A DNA stretch of 64,000 bases from Aureliella sp046290675 (GTDB lineage Bacteria; Planctomycetota; Planctomycetia; Pirellulales; Pirellulaceae): NCBI GenBank assembly GCA_046290675.1, contig JBKAHA010000011.1:124001-188000 (forward strand), read 5' to 3'. Position 1 is the first letter of the stretch, and each line of letters starts with the position of its first letter. Of this stretch, positions 17,500 to 25,823 are shown one piece after another. A program made the translations under genes and the position numbers. The notes beneath the pieces are model-generated. The model did not search any database. It had not been told where the DNA came from and was given only the letters and a program-made list of their open reading frames with translations.

Positions 17500-18852
17500 C
17501 TAGGATAAGTCGATTGCCGAGCTCGATTCCGCAAACCGCGTTCGATCGGGAGAGAGACGCTGTAACATGGCGAGGTGCAGATCAGACATGCTGCGGTCGG
17601 AGGTGAAACTGATCTGACGGCCGCCACGTATCGTGCCTCCTCCGCCTCCTGCCAAAACCAGAGGCAGATCACGCTCTTTGTGTTCATGACCATCCGCGAT
17701 GCTTGATCCGTAGAGAATCATCGAATTGTCTAGCAGTGAACGACCATCTGGCTCTCGAATCGATTTTAGACGCTGCAAGAAGTAGGCAACCTGCGTGGTG
17801 TGCCAGCGAGTCACGGCGTTGTATTGTCTCCGCTTCGCCGCAGGCGATGACCAAGATGTGGTGCCGTCGTCGTCTTCTGTCTGACCGGAGGCGTCTTTCC
17901 AGTGCGATAACGCATGCCAAGTGCCTTGCACACCGTCGATGAAATTGAAATAACGATTGCTCTGGCCATGGTCTAACATGAAGGTGCTGACGCGGGTGGC
18001 ATCAGACCAAAATGCGAGCACCATCATGTCCAGCATGGTTCGCATATAAGATTCGTGGTCGACCGGGATATCGGAGCTTGGACGCTGAAGCTTGGATTGG
18101 AGCGCCGGGTTCTGTTTGGCTCGTTGAACCTGGGCTTCGGCGAATTCCATTCTCCGCTCGATAGCTCGGATTGACTCTAGGTACTCGTCGATCTTGCGGC
18201 GGTCATCGACACTGCCGCGCCGACGCATGGAACGCGCGTCTTCGATTGCTTCGTCCAATACCGATTGATTCGCTAGTGAAGAACGGCCCGCACGAAACAT
18301 GCGGTCGAAGACGATTCTTGGTTCCACGTCGCGTGGGACAGGACCCATCTCCGACCAAGAAATGGTGTTCCGTTCCAAGCTGTTGGAGAAATAGCCTTCG
18401 CCTTTGAGCGATAACTCTAGGGAAGGAAGCAGCGTCTGGTCGCGAAACTGGCGAGCGGCAATCTGATCTACGGAGAGCCCCCCTGCTTGGATCTTCCGAC
18501 CGTCATACCCTCCACCAGTTAGCCAAGTCGCGGTGCCGGCTCCATGGCCATTTCCACGCGGCGTCCACATATTGCGAGGAATCACAAGGTGTTCGCGAAG
18601 CGTGTGAAGTGGGCTTAAGCCTTCATTGAGGCCGAGAATGCGTCCCCGCGAGTCCACTTTTTTGGCACCCCAGGCGCCGTCAGCGACTCCATTCGGGAAA
18701 TAGAGATAGGCTGTTCGGACCACTGGAGTTGTGTCCGAAGTGGATTGGAAGGCAGCCGCGTTTCGCGGGCTCATGACGTCCAGCAACGGCAGTCCAATTG
18801 CGGCGGCACCACCGCGGATGACCGTTCGTCGCGAGATATGCCAATGGTTCAT
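17500..18852 (-). CDS. DUF1552 protein with twin-arginine signal
   Basis: The 450-residue protein has a Tat-type N-terminus (ISRRTVIRGGAAAIGLPLLD) and the body of the planctomycete DUF1552 family, including FPNGVADGAW near residue 50, a long helical middle region and ILYGSSIADGHEHKERDLP close to the C-terminus. The family is related to DUF1501/sulfatase-like folded exported proteins and its function is not known. Its start overlaps the stop of the PSD1 remnant upstream by 4 bases, the usual PSD1-DUF1552 pairing. As that partner has lost its 5' half and promoter, expression of this gene is open to doubt, though its own reading frame is intact. Confidence 0.85.
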   Translation of the reverse strand: MNHWHISRRTVIRGGAAAIGLPLLDVMSPRNAAAFQSTSDTTPVVRTAYLYFPNGVADGAWGAKKVDSRGRILGLNEGLSPLHTLREHLVIPRNMWTPRGNGHGAGTATWLTGGGYDGRKIQAGGLSVDQIAARQFRDQTLLPSLELSLKGEGYFSNSLERNTISWSEMGPVPRDVEPRIVFDRMFRAGRSSLANQSVLDEAIEDARSMRRRGSVDDRRKIDEYLESIRAIERRMEFAEAQVQRAKQNPALQSKLQRPSSDIPVDHESYMRTMLDMMVLAFWSDATRVSTFMLDHGQSNRYFNFIDGVQGTWHALSHWKDASGQTEDDDGTTSWSSPAAKRRQYNAVTRWHTTQVAYFLQRLKSIREPDGRSLLDNSMILYGSSIADGHEHKERDLPLVLAGGGGGTIRGGRQISFTSDRSMSDLHLAMLQRLSPDRTRFAESSSAIDLS

Positions 18853-19643
18853 TGCGATGCTCCTGTGGTGGGAGAAGTATTGGCTAGATCCTGAGTCGCC
18901 TTCTGAACTTGTTTGAATTGAAACGGATCGCTGAGCACGATTTCGGTGATGAGCGGTTGGAAGCGATTTTCTTGTGCTTCAATTGACTGCAAAATCTTCC
19001 TTAGAGCCGGCTCGTCATAGTATTCCAGTTGGCGTCCCAACGCGTAGGCGAGCATTTTGGACGCAACTTGTCGGACGAGATCTTCGTGCCTTTGATCGAT
19101 GATAACGCCACGTAAACCAGCTAGCCCCTCGAATTCAGTGCCATTGGGCAGTGCGCCTCGTGTGTCGATCCTGCCTCGCTCGTAGCGGCTCCGGTAACGA
19201 CCGAACCAGTCGAATTTCTCAAGTGCTAGACCCAATGGATCCATCTCGCTGTGGCACGCACTGCAACGCGGGGACTGCCGGTGACGTTCCAGTTTTTGAC
19301 GGACCGTTAGCCGATCGTTCTCTAATAGTTCATCGGAGAGCTCACTCACATTGGGCGGCGGCGGAGGCGGCGGCGTGCCCAGGAGCGTATCAAGAACCCA
19401 TTTGCCACGCACGACGGGGCTGGTGCGGTACGGGAACGAAGTCACCGCGAGCACACTTGCATGACCAAGGATGCCTCGCCGTGCTTCATCCTCGAGTTCG
19501 ATGCGGCGCATCTGACTACCCCGCACACCACGAATACCATATAGCTTGGCGAGTTCGCCATTCACAAAGGTGTAGTTGCTCGTAATGAGGTTCCCAATTT
19601 TGGCGTTCTCGCGTACGAGCGAAGCAAAAAACAGAGCTGTCCG
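18849..19643 (-). pseudogene. 3' remnant of a PSD1-type (DUF1588/DUF1585) cytochrome-like protein gene
   Basis: Recognisable homology runs from TALFFASLVREN through NYTFVN, the DUF1588 segment with a run of prolines (GTPPPPPPP), CSACHSEMDPLG (a haem-type CxxCH) and the DUF1585 C-terminus with YALGRQLEY. A complete family member, such as the one at 60781-63342, has about 850 residues and adds an N-terminal cytochrome domain, DUF1587, DUF1595 and DUF1592, all missing here. Homology stops abruptly at about 19640. The frame stays open to 19829, but that extension is antisense to the kinase remnant on the other strand. The product, if made, would lack its signal peptide. I call it a truncated gene; an assembly error is possible. 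Confidence 0.75.
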
Positions 19644-20925
19644 GCCTGAGAATCGCATCCAGCGGTCGTCAGACGTATTGCGAATCCTCGAGCAGCAGTC
19701 GATCGAAGGCGAGATCGCAAGGGAGATCGCCGGTAGAGAGCAGGAAGCTGGCTCGGAAACGGTAGATTCCAAGGCAGCAGGTATGCATCGGCTTTGGCCA
19801 TTGCTCGCTGCTTTGGGCGGTGTTCTCATCCTGGGCGTTGGATTCGGGGCATCCTACTTTTGGATGTGGGGAGACTCTGAGGAAAATGAGCTAAATCAAA
19901 TCGAATCACAGGGATCCGAGTCATCGCTTGAGATTGCAGAACTCGATGCAGATGAATATGAAGGCGAAGCGTACATTCGTGTCCAGACGGACGAAGAATT
20001 CGTCGGGCTCTTGCAAAGAGACCTAGGCGGAGACTTAGCGATATCGCTTGCCGGCGAAGAATTTCGAATCCCTTCCATTGAGATCGAACAACGGAACCTG
20101 ACACTCGCTGCCGCGGTCGGTTTTCACCCAACCGTTTTTGTTTCGGTGAGTCCTAACGGCAACGGTTTGACGGCCATCCAATCCGAGCTCAATCTTCGTG
20201 GAATCGCCTTTGAGTCAGACTTTGACCCAGCGGAAGAACTTGATTTGGATGAAGCAGAAGCGTTCCTCACTTTAGATGGTGGCAGCTTGATCATGCAAGA
20301 TTGCTCGATCGAGCACCATGCTTCGACACCTTGTTTGATGATCTCCGATGCCAATGCAGAAGTAACCGGTTGCAATGTGCTAGGTCCGCGTGCCACCGCT
20401 TTTGTCTGGCAACCTAGCGAGGAGCATCTGCTCGAAGTGAATGACTGCGTCGTTGTGAGCGAGAATCATTTCGATCTGATTGAACCATTCGGCAAGTCAG
20501 TACGTTTGCAGGCAAACACGCTCCTTGGACGCAACTGTTTCGAATGTGGTAATGAAGAGGGGGAACACTCATTGGACCTGACGACTCAAGACAATACTTT
20601 CGTTTGTTCCAATGCGATGTTGGTCCTGTACGGCGAAGAATCGGATGCAGACGAGTTGTCGTTGGATTGGCTGCGATGGAAGAGCGTTGCGGATGTCTTG
20701 CCTGTCCCCATCATGCAGCAGGTCCTCGAGACGGATGGAGATGCGGACATGATACGGGCGTGGGCATTAATGGAGAGCCTCGCGGACTTCGAAAATGTTT
20801 CGACTGAAAGCAGCAGCCAAGAATCTGAGTATTGGGGCTTCAACACAGAGGAACTGGAAGCCCTTGTTGCCGACGGAAAGCTGACGCCCGAGTGGATTCG
20901 TCGCAAAGACGACCAGGCAGAATAA
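19642..20925 (+). pseudogene. 3' remnant of a Ser/Thr kinase gene: kinase tail, membrane helix, beta-helix-like domain
   Basis: The frame starts, at the breakpoint, with RPENRIQRSSDVLRILE, which matches the last helix of protein kinase domains, where the P..R arginine is conserved. It continues through a linker, a membrane helix (LLAALGGVLILGVGFGASYF, residues about 50-70) and a repetitive extracytoplasmic part with GGSLIMQDCSIE and AEVTGCNVLG. These resemble right-handed parallel beta-helix repeats found behind planctomycete kinases. The kinase domain itself is missing. An ATG at 19783, just before the membrane helix, could still give a 380-residue membrane protein. The next gene starts 4 bases after the stop, so the pair was probably an operon. 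Confidence 0.7.
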
Positions 20926-20929
20926 GTCC

Positions 20930-21550
20930 ATGTGGAAAATAGTCGGGCGCGTACCATTGATGCTTCTGGCCGGCGTTGTCGCCTCCGTTGGGATTTTCGC
21001 TGTCGTCAAGTCCATCCTGGGGTGGCCACAGGGTGGAATGGTTGATAACGCCGGGCTACTGGCGTCTGGTACGGGGCTTGTCGTTGCTCTGCTGCTTGTC
21101 GAAGAGCTAGCCGGTTATGCGAGGCAGCGAAAAGCACGCGTCTTGGCGGCCCGGCTGGGATTGAGGTATTCGTCGGCAGGCAGCCGTTCTTTCGCAGAGC
21201 GATTAGGGGAAAGCTTCTTTACCCAGACGGATCGTACCCTCGGCGACGCCGTTTTCGCGGTGGAGAACGTGGTTCAAGGGGCTCTCGACGGCAGGCAAAT
21301 TTGCGTCTGCGATCTCATGACGAGCTTATCCAGTGGGGAAAGTACAAAACGGTTCAAGCAGACCATCGTCCGAATCACGCACAACGGAGAAGCACTTGCG
21401 GATTCGGCAGTAGATCGTTTTCTCCAGTGGCAACCTGGCGCAAGAATCCGTATTGAATCGACGGCCGTCGTCATCTCACTCGAAAGGTTCGTCCCGATTG
21501 CCGATTGGCCACAGCTGATTAAGCAAACGAATCAAATGTGCAGCTCCTAG
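20930..21550 (+). CDS. Hypothetical two-helix membrane protein
   Basis: The 206-residue product has two predicted membrane helices near residues 8-28 and 41-60, followed by a cytoplasmic region with no motif I recognise (SSAGSRSFAERLGESFF and a region ending RFVPIADWPQL). The layout, a short membrane anchor and a soluble domain of about 130 residues, resembles small accessory membrane proteins. It begins 4 bases after the kinase remnant and was probably co-transcribed with it. With the kinase promoter apparently lost, its expression is uncertain. It converges on the PhoD-like gene with only 16 bases between stops. No function can be assigned. Confidence 0.6.
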   Translation: MWKIVGRVPLMLLAGVVASVGIFAVVKSILGWPQGGMVDNAGLLASGTGLVVALLLVEELAGYARQRKARVLAARLGLRYSSAGSRSFAERLGESFFTQTDRTLGDAVFAVENVVQGALDGRQICVCDLMTSLSSGESTKRFKQTIVRITHNGEALADSAVDRFLQWQPGARIRIESTAVVISLERFVPIADWPQLIKQTNQMCSS

Positions 21551-21566
21551 TTGCGGTGGAGCCGAT

Positions 21567-22976
21567 CTATGGTCGCGTCGCTTCTAAGTACTTCATCCAT
21601 CGCAGCGCATCGTCGGATTGTTTGGCTTTCCAGGTGCAAACGCCTGGTTGCAGTTCGGAGGCCTTCAATGTCAGGGGCTGCCAGACTGGCTTTGATTCGA
21701 GACCAATCAGTTTGAATTCAAGCTGGGGATCTTCCAGACCAAGGTCAAACTCAATCAAACCAAAGTTCTCACCAGCGTTATACGGCAGTCGGATACGCTG
21801 CTCCACATCTCGGAAAAGCCAGTCGTTGTCGGGCTCCTGCGCGAGTGGTGAAGACACGAGGTCGTATAGATCGTAGCCTCCTTTGCTAGACCATGGTGCC
21901 GCGTTGAGTTCTCCTGTGTGGGTATCGCCCGAGATTAGCACCACGCCGGAGATCTTTTCTTTCATGATCCAATCGAATAACGCGTTGCGTTCATGACGAT
22001 AAGAAGACCAGGCATCGCCTCCCTGCCCTTTGTCCGTTGTCCAAACGCTGCCTGATACCAGCACCTTGAAGGGGGCGTCGCTATGGCTCAATCCATCTTT
22101 GAGCCACTGAAGCTGAACTTCGCCGAGCATCGTTTTTTCGGGGCCATCTGCAGCTGCATTGGGTGATCGGTAGTAGCGTCCGTCGAGGAAAAAGAAGTCG
22201 ACGCCCCCAAACTGGTATTTGAAAAAGACGCCCTCGGCATCTTGCGTTCCAAAGCTAGGGTTCGGCCAGTACTTCTTCCAAACTTTGAGGTTGCCCGATT
22301 TGGTTGGGTTTCGTCGATCATGATTGTTCAACCCAAAATCATGGTCGTCCCAAATTGCAAGCTGAGGCACGTTCGCCAAGAAGGACTGAATCGTGGGGAC
22401 CTCACGTTGCCTGGCCAATTCTTCTGCTAATACGTCGGGATCCAATGTGTCCGCGTAAACGTTGTCGCCGAGCCAGAAGAAAACGCTGGGATCAAATTCC
22501 TCGATGATGGGCCAGATGCGTTGACGTGGGGCGCGTTGGAACCTAGCGCAAGAGCCAAACGCGATGCGGAACTTGTTCGCCGATTTTTTATCTGGAGCCG
22601 TCCTAACGGAAAAAGCTGGTTTTCCGCCGCGGTATTTGTCTTCTTTCCCATCGAACAGGACTCGGTAGTAGTAAGTCGTATTGGGCTTCAACCCGCTGAC
22701 AGTGATCGCTGCGCAGTAGTCGTTGTCTTTTGTGGGCGATACTGGATCGGTCATTTGTTCGCCGCGAAAATCGCTATTTTCCGAGTACGCGATCTGGACT
22801 GGAAAAGTCCAAGAGCCGCGAACCCAGACGACGAAGGCGTTCTCCGAGACAGGACCCAGCATTGGGCCTTGCATCGCTCTCGGGTAACCACCGGCATCCT
22901 GGGCATAGGACGATGCGGAAAGGCTGAGTAGAAGCAAAGTAAGCGAGCTGATCTTGAAGAATCTCGAATATTCCAT
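21567..22976 (-). CDS. PhoD-like alkaline phosphatase/phosphodiesterase
   Basis: The 469-residue exported protein has a signal peptide ending SSYAQ, an N-terminal fibronectin-like PhoD_N domain (about 30-125, with GLKPNTTYYYRV) and a metallophosphatase domain. Metal ligands are visible in FGSCAR, FWLGDNVYAD, WDDHDFG and SGDTHTGE. Enzymes of this family release phosphate from mono- and diesters outside the cytoplasm, using Ca and Fe in characterised members. No close partner gene is apparent; the divergent neighbour is a DUF1080 gene 200 bases away. Phosphate control (a Pho box) was not recognised in the intergenic region. Confidence 0.9.
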   Translation of the reverse strand: MEYSRFFKISSLTLLLLSLSASSYAQDAGGYPRAMQGPMLGPVSENAFVVWVRGSWTFPVQIAYSENSDFRGEQMTDPVSPTKDNDYCAAITVSGLKPNTTYYYRVLFDGKEDKYRGGKPAFSVRTAPDKKSANKFRIAFGSCARFQRAPRQRIWPIIEEFDPSVFFWLGDNVYADTLDPDVLAEELARQREVPTIQSFLANVPQLAIWDDHDFGLNNHDRRNPTKSGNLKVWKKYWPNPSFGTQDAEGVFFKYQFGGVDFFFLDGRYYRSPNAAADGPEKTMLGEVQLQWLKDGLSHSDAPFKVLVSGSVWTTDKGQGGDAWSSYRHERNALFDWIMKEKISGVVLISGDTHTGELNAAPWSSKGGYDLYDLVSSPLAQEPDNDWLFRDVEQRIRLPYNAGENFGLIEFDLGLEDPQLEFKLIGLESKPVWQPLTLKASELQPGVCTWKAKQSDDALRWMKYLEATRP

Positions 22977-23181
22977 GCCTTCGGTCCCTCTATGAGTCTA
23001 CGAGTTTGCCGTCGTAGCCTAACCATGGCAAAGGCATTTCAATGGGGAGCCTGCATTTAGGAACCGTGAAGATTAGTCGAGTGTTTTCGTTCGAACTGGC
23101 AACCACTTTGGTTGCCGAAGCGATGGGTGGGCACAGAAGCGAGGGCAGAGAGAGTAGACTGTGACTTGGCTGTCTACCGGT

Positions 23182-24246
23182 ATGGCCCGCCGCGCCCTCC
23201 CAAGTCCCGCGAGAATTGAAGCCGTGATCAACACGACCAGAGTGAACCCCGACCTATCTTCTAACCCGTCGGTTTGCAACTTTGCTTGCCTGGCTTTCTG
23301 TCTCACGATACTCATTGCTTGCAACGCTTTTGGTGCAGACGAACTGAGCGGAGATTGGTCGCTTCAGTTGGAATCCGGTACGCCCGCTTGGATGAGCATC
23401 CGAGACTTGGAGCAAGATCCGACCGTACGGCTACGGCTGTATGTCGGGTCAGACGGCCCGCACAAGGATGTCATCTACAGGGATGGTCAGTTGTCTTTCA
23501 CGCTACGGCAGAACAAGAAGGCGACCGGAACGAAAGTCGCGAGAGTTGAGATCAAGGATGGTGAACTTGTCGGTGTCATCGAGTCCACAAGTAAAGAAGG
23601 GGCCGTTCAGCAAGATCGATTCACAGGGACCAAAATTCCCCCGCTGCCAACAAAAGCTCCCGATCTATCTAAGGTTCGCTTCGGGCAGCCTATCTCCCTA
23701 TTCAATGGCCGTGATCTGACCGGATGGCGGCCTCATGAGTCGGACAAAATCAACGGGTGGAGTGTTGAGGATGGCATGATGATCAACACGACGCCGAAAA
23801 CGGACTTTAGCGCTACCGGAGCTTATGCGAACTTGAGAACGGAAGCCGTCTTTGAAGATTTCTGGCTGCACATCGAATTCTTGGTCGAAGAGCAACGCAA
23901 TAGTGGGGTCTATCTTCGCGGTATGTATGAGGCCCAGGTAGTCGACCGCGATAGCCGCATGCAAGGCATTCAAGGCGTCGGCGCGATATTCGGAAGCATC
24001 CCACCGAAGGAGAACGCTGGCCGTAAAGGCGGCGAGTGGCAGACTTATGATCTCACGTTGGTCGATCGACACGTGACGGTCGTCTTGAACGGAGTCAAAG
24101 TCATCGACAATCAGCCCGTGCCGGGGCCGACGGGTGGAGCCGTATTTACGAATCCGATGCAGCCAGGGCCAATCTACTTGCAAGGCGACCACACCGCCGT
24201 CCGCTACCGCGATATCTACTTGGCACCGGTAATGAGCCACAATTAG
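23182..24246 (+). CDS. Exported DUF1080 (3-keto-disaccharide hydrolase family) protein
   Basis: The protein has a hydrophobic export segment (FACLAFCLTILIACNAFGA) and a C-terminal DUF1080 domain, a concanavalin-like fold, starting at ISLFNGRDLTGWRPH, with RNSGVYLRG, GEWQTYDLTL and GPIYLQGDHTAVRYRDI. DUF1080 proteins are abundant in planctomycetes, and some hydrolyse 3-keto-glycosides. The N-terminal 100 residues (DELSGDWSLQLE) are a separate small domain seen in this subfamily. Start choice is unclear: GTG 23161, ATG 23182 and GTG 23224 are all in frame; the last gives the most compact signal peptide. The gene precedes a sulfatase gene by 105 bases and may share its role in sugar-polymer breakdown. 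Confidence 0.85.
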   Translation: MARRALPSPARIEAVINTTRVNPDLSSNPSVCNFACLAFCLTILIACNAFGADELSGDWSLQLESGTPAWMSIRDLEQDPTVRLRLYVGSDGPHKDVIYRDGQLSFTLRQNKKATGTKVARVEIKDGELVGVIESTSKEGAVQQDRFTGTKIPPLPTKAPDLSKVRFGQPISLFNGRDLTGWRPHESDKINGWSVEDGMMINTTPKTDFSATGAYANLRTEAVFEDFWLHIEFLVEEQRNSGVYLRGMYEAQVVDRDSRMQGIQGVGAIFGSIPPKENAGRKGGEWQTYDLTLVDRHVTVVLNGVKVIDNQPVPGPTGGAVFTNPMQPGPIYLQGDHTAVRYRDIYLAPVMSHN

Positions 24247-24351
24247 TTTGACAACGTCCGGCTTGACGAGCTGAACGCTGTCATGGGGACTGGGCTGAGT
24301 TCTGTTGTTTGAGATTGGTGCGTTCGTCGTTCGATTCTAAGAGGCAAAGTG

Positions 24352-25779
24352 ATGAGGCGAGTTTCGAATTCGATGATGCCATGGTTCGTGCACCTGGGCG
24401 TTCTTTGGGCACCGGTCAGCTTGACCAAAGCTGATGATCGACCGCCTAATGTAGTAGTGATCATGGCTGATGATCTCGGCTGGCGGGATCTGCATTGTTA
24501 CGGCAATGATGAAATCGATACGCCCTACTTGGATCAATTCGCAACGGAAGGCATGCTGTTCACGGATGCCTACGCTGCGTCGCCGGTTTGCTCTCCCACG
24601 CGAGCGGCGATGATGACAGGCCTAGCGCCAGCTCGACTACGAATTACGAATCACGCTCCGGGGCACCCTGATGGTTTCGCTCCTGATGGCGCCACCGTCC
24701 GTGAGGCGGAATGGGTACGTAACTTAAGTCTCTCCTATGTGACGATCGCAGAAAGGTTGAAGGCTCAAGGCTATGCGAGCGCGCACATTGGAAAGTGGCA
24801 TCTTTCCCATGTGGAGCGTGGTAAGGACTCGGCTGCAAAAGAGCGAACGCTGCGACCGGAGCACCAAGGTTTTGACGTCAACATCGGTGGTACCCGTCGT
24901 GGTGGGCCGCCGAGTTATTTTTCACCATATAAGAATGATGCTCTGCCGGATGGTGAAGACGGTGAGTATTTACCAGAGCGGATGGCGGATGAGGCTATCC
25001 ATTTTGTGGAGAGTCGGAAGGATCAACCCTTCTTCTTGAGCTGGTGGCCGTTCTCGGTTCACTATCCCATGGAGGCTCGGGAGCACGTCATCGAGAAGTA
25101 CCGAGCCCGCAAGAAGATCAAAGACCCAGCGTACGCAGCCATGATTGAGGGTATGGATGCCTCGATTGGTCGGTTCCTAAAGGCTCTCGACGATCTTGGG
25201 CTGCGCGAGAATACGCTGGTGATCTTCAAGTCGGACAATGGTGGTTACAACGGAGACAATCGGCCGTTACGAGGTATGAAAGGCATGATTTTTGAGGGCG
25301 GTATTCGTATTCCGTGGATGGTACGCTGGCCGGGAGTGGTGACACCTGGAACGACATGTTCGACTCCAGTTATCAGCACGGACGTTTATCCGACGATCAT
25401 GGATGCGATTGGGGGGCAAGGTGATGCGGGAAGCGAAATGGCTAGTCCAGCCATCGATGGTAAGAGCTTAGTGCCTCTTCTAAGGCAGGCGGGGGATTGG
25501 GACCGAGATGCTCTCTATTTCCATTATCCCAACTACGCTTTCCACAAAAAGAACCGATTGGCCAGTGCCGTCCGAGTTGGCGATTTCAAGCTGATCAAAC
25601 GTTATGACGACGGCTCGCTTGAGCTCTACAACCTCAAGAACGATATCGGAGAGCAAGAGAACTTAGTGGAAAGTGATCCGGAACGTGTCGGAGAGATGAG
25701 TCAGATGCTTGAGAACTGGCTGGATGAAACCGGGGCGAGTTTACCGACACCTGTCGAAACGGCCAGCGAATCAAATTAA
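24352..25779 (+). CDS. Exported sulfatase (Cys-type)
   Basis: The start is the ATG at 24352, with GAGG 7 bases upstream; a GTG 3 bases earlier is possible. The 475-residue protein has a short signal region and the type I sulfatase core. The metal-binding aspartates are in VVIMADDLGW and the catalytic cysteine Cys80 sits in VCSPTRAAMMTG, where it must be converted to formylglycine. Further motifs are HIGKWHL, FKSDNGGY and the ENTLVIFKSDN strand. It should remove sulfate esters from a polysaccharide in the periplasm or outside the cell. The modifying enzyme is not encoded in the window. Neighbours (DUF1080, sialate esterase-like) suggest a sulfated glycan substrate. Confidence 0.93.
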   Translation: MRRVSNSMMPWFVHLGVLWAPVSLTKADDRPPNVVVIMADDLGWRDLHCYGNDEIDTPYLDQFATEGMLFTDAYAASPVCSPTRAAMMTGLAPARLRITNHAPGHPDGFAPDGATVREAEWVRNLSLSYVTIAERLKAQGYASAHIGKWHLSHVERGKDSAAKERTLRPEHQGFDVNIGGTRRGGPPSYFSPYKNDALPDGEDGEYLPERMADEAIHFVESRKDQPFFLSWWPFSVHYPMEAREHVIEKYRARKKIKDPAYAAMIEGMDASIGRFLKALDDLGLRENTLVIFKSDNGGYNGDNRPLRGMKGMIFEGGIRIPWMVRWPGVVTPGTTCSTPVISTDVYPTIMDAIGGQGDAGSEMASPAIDGKSLVPLLRQAGDWDRDALYFHYPNYAFHKKNRLASAVRVGDFKLIKRYDDGSLELYNLKNDIGEQENLVESDPERVGEMSQMLENWLDETGASLPTPVETASESN

Positions 25780-25823
25780 ACCGAGTACCGGTTTCTACAT
25801 TCAGATCAACCGTGATCAGCGAC

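Noticed and set aside
19576..19641. 5' extension of the kinase remnant frame and 5' extension of the PSD1 remnant frame (to 19829)
   Set aside because: Each extension is antisense to the other gene's real coding sequence and shows no homology to kinase or PSD1.
23073..23324. - strand frame with GFTLVVLITASILAGL, resembling a pilin N-terminus
   Set aside because: It lies mostly antisense to the DUF1080 start, lacks the Glu at position 5 and has no pilin-like continuation; chance is more likely.
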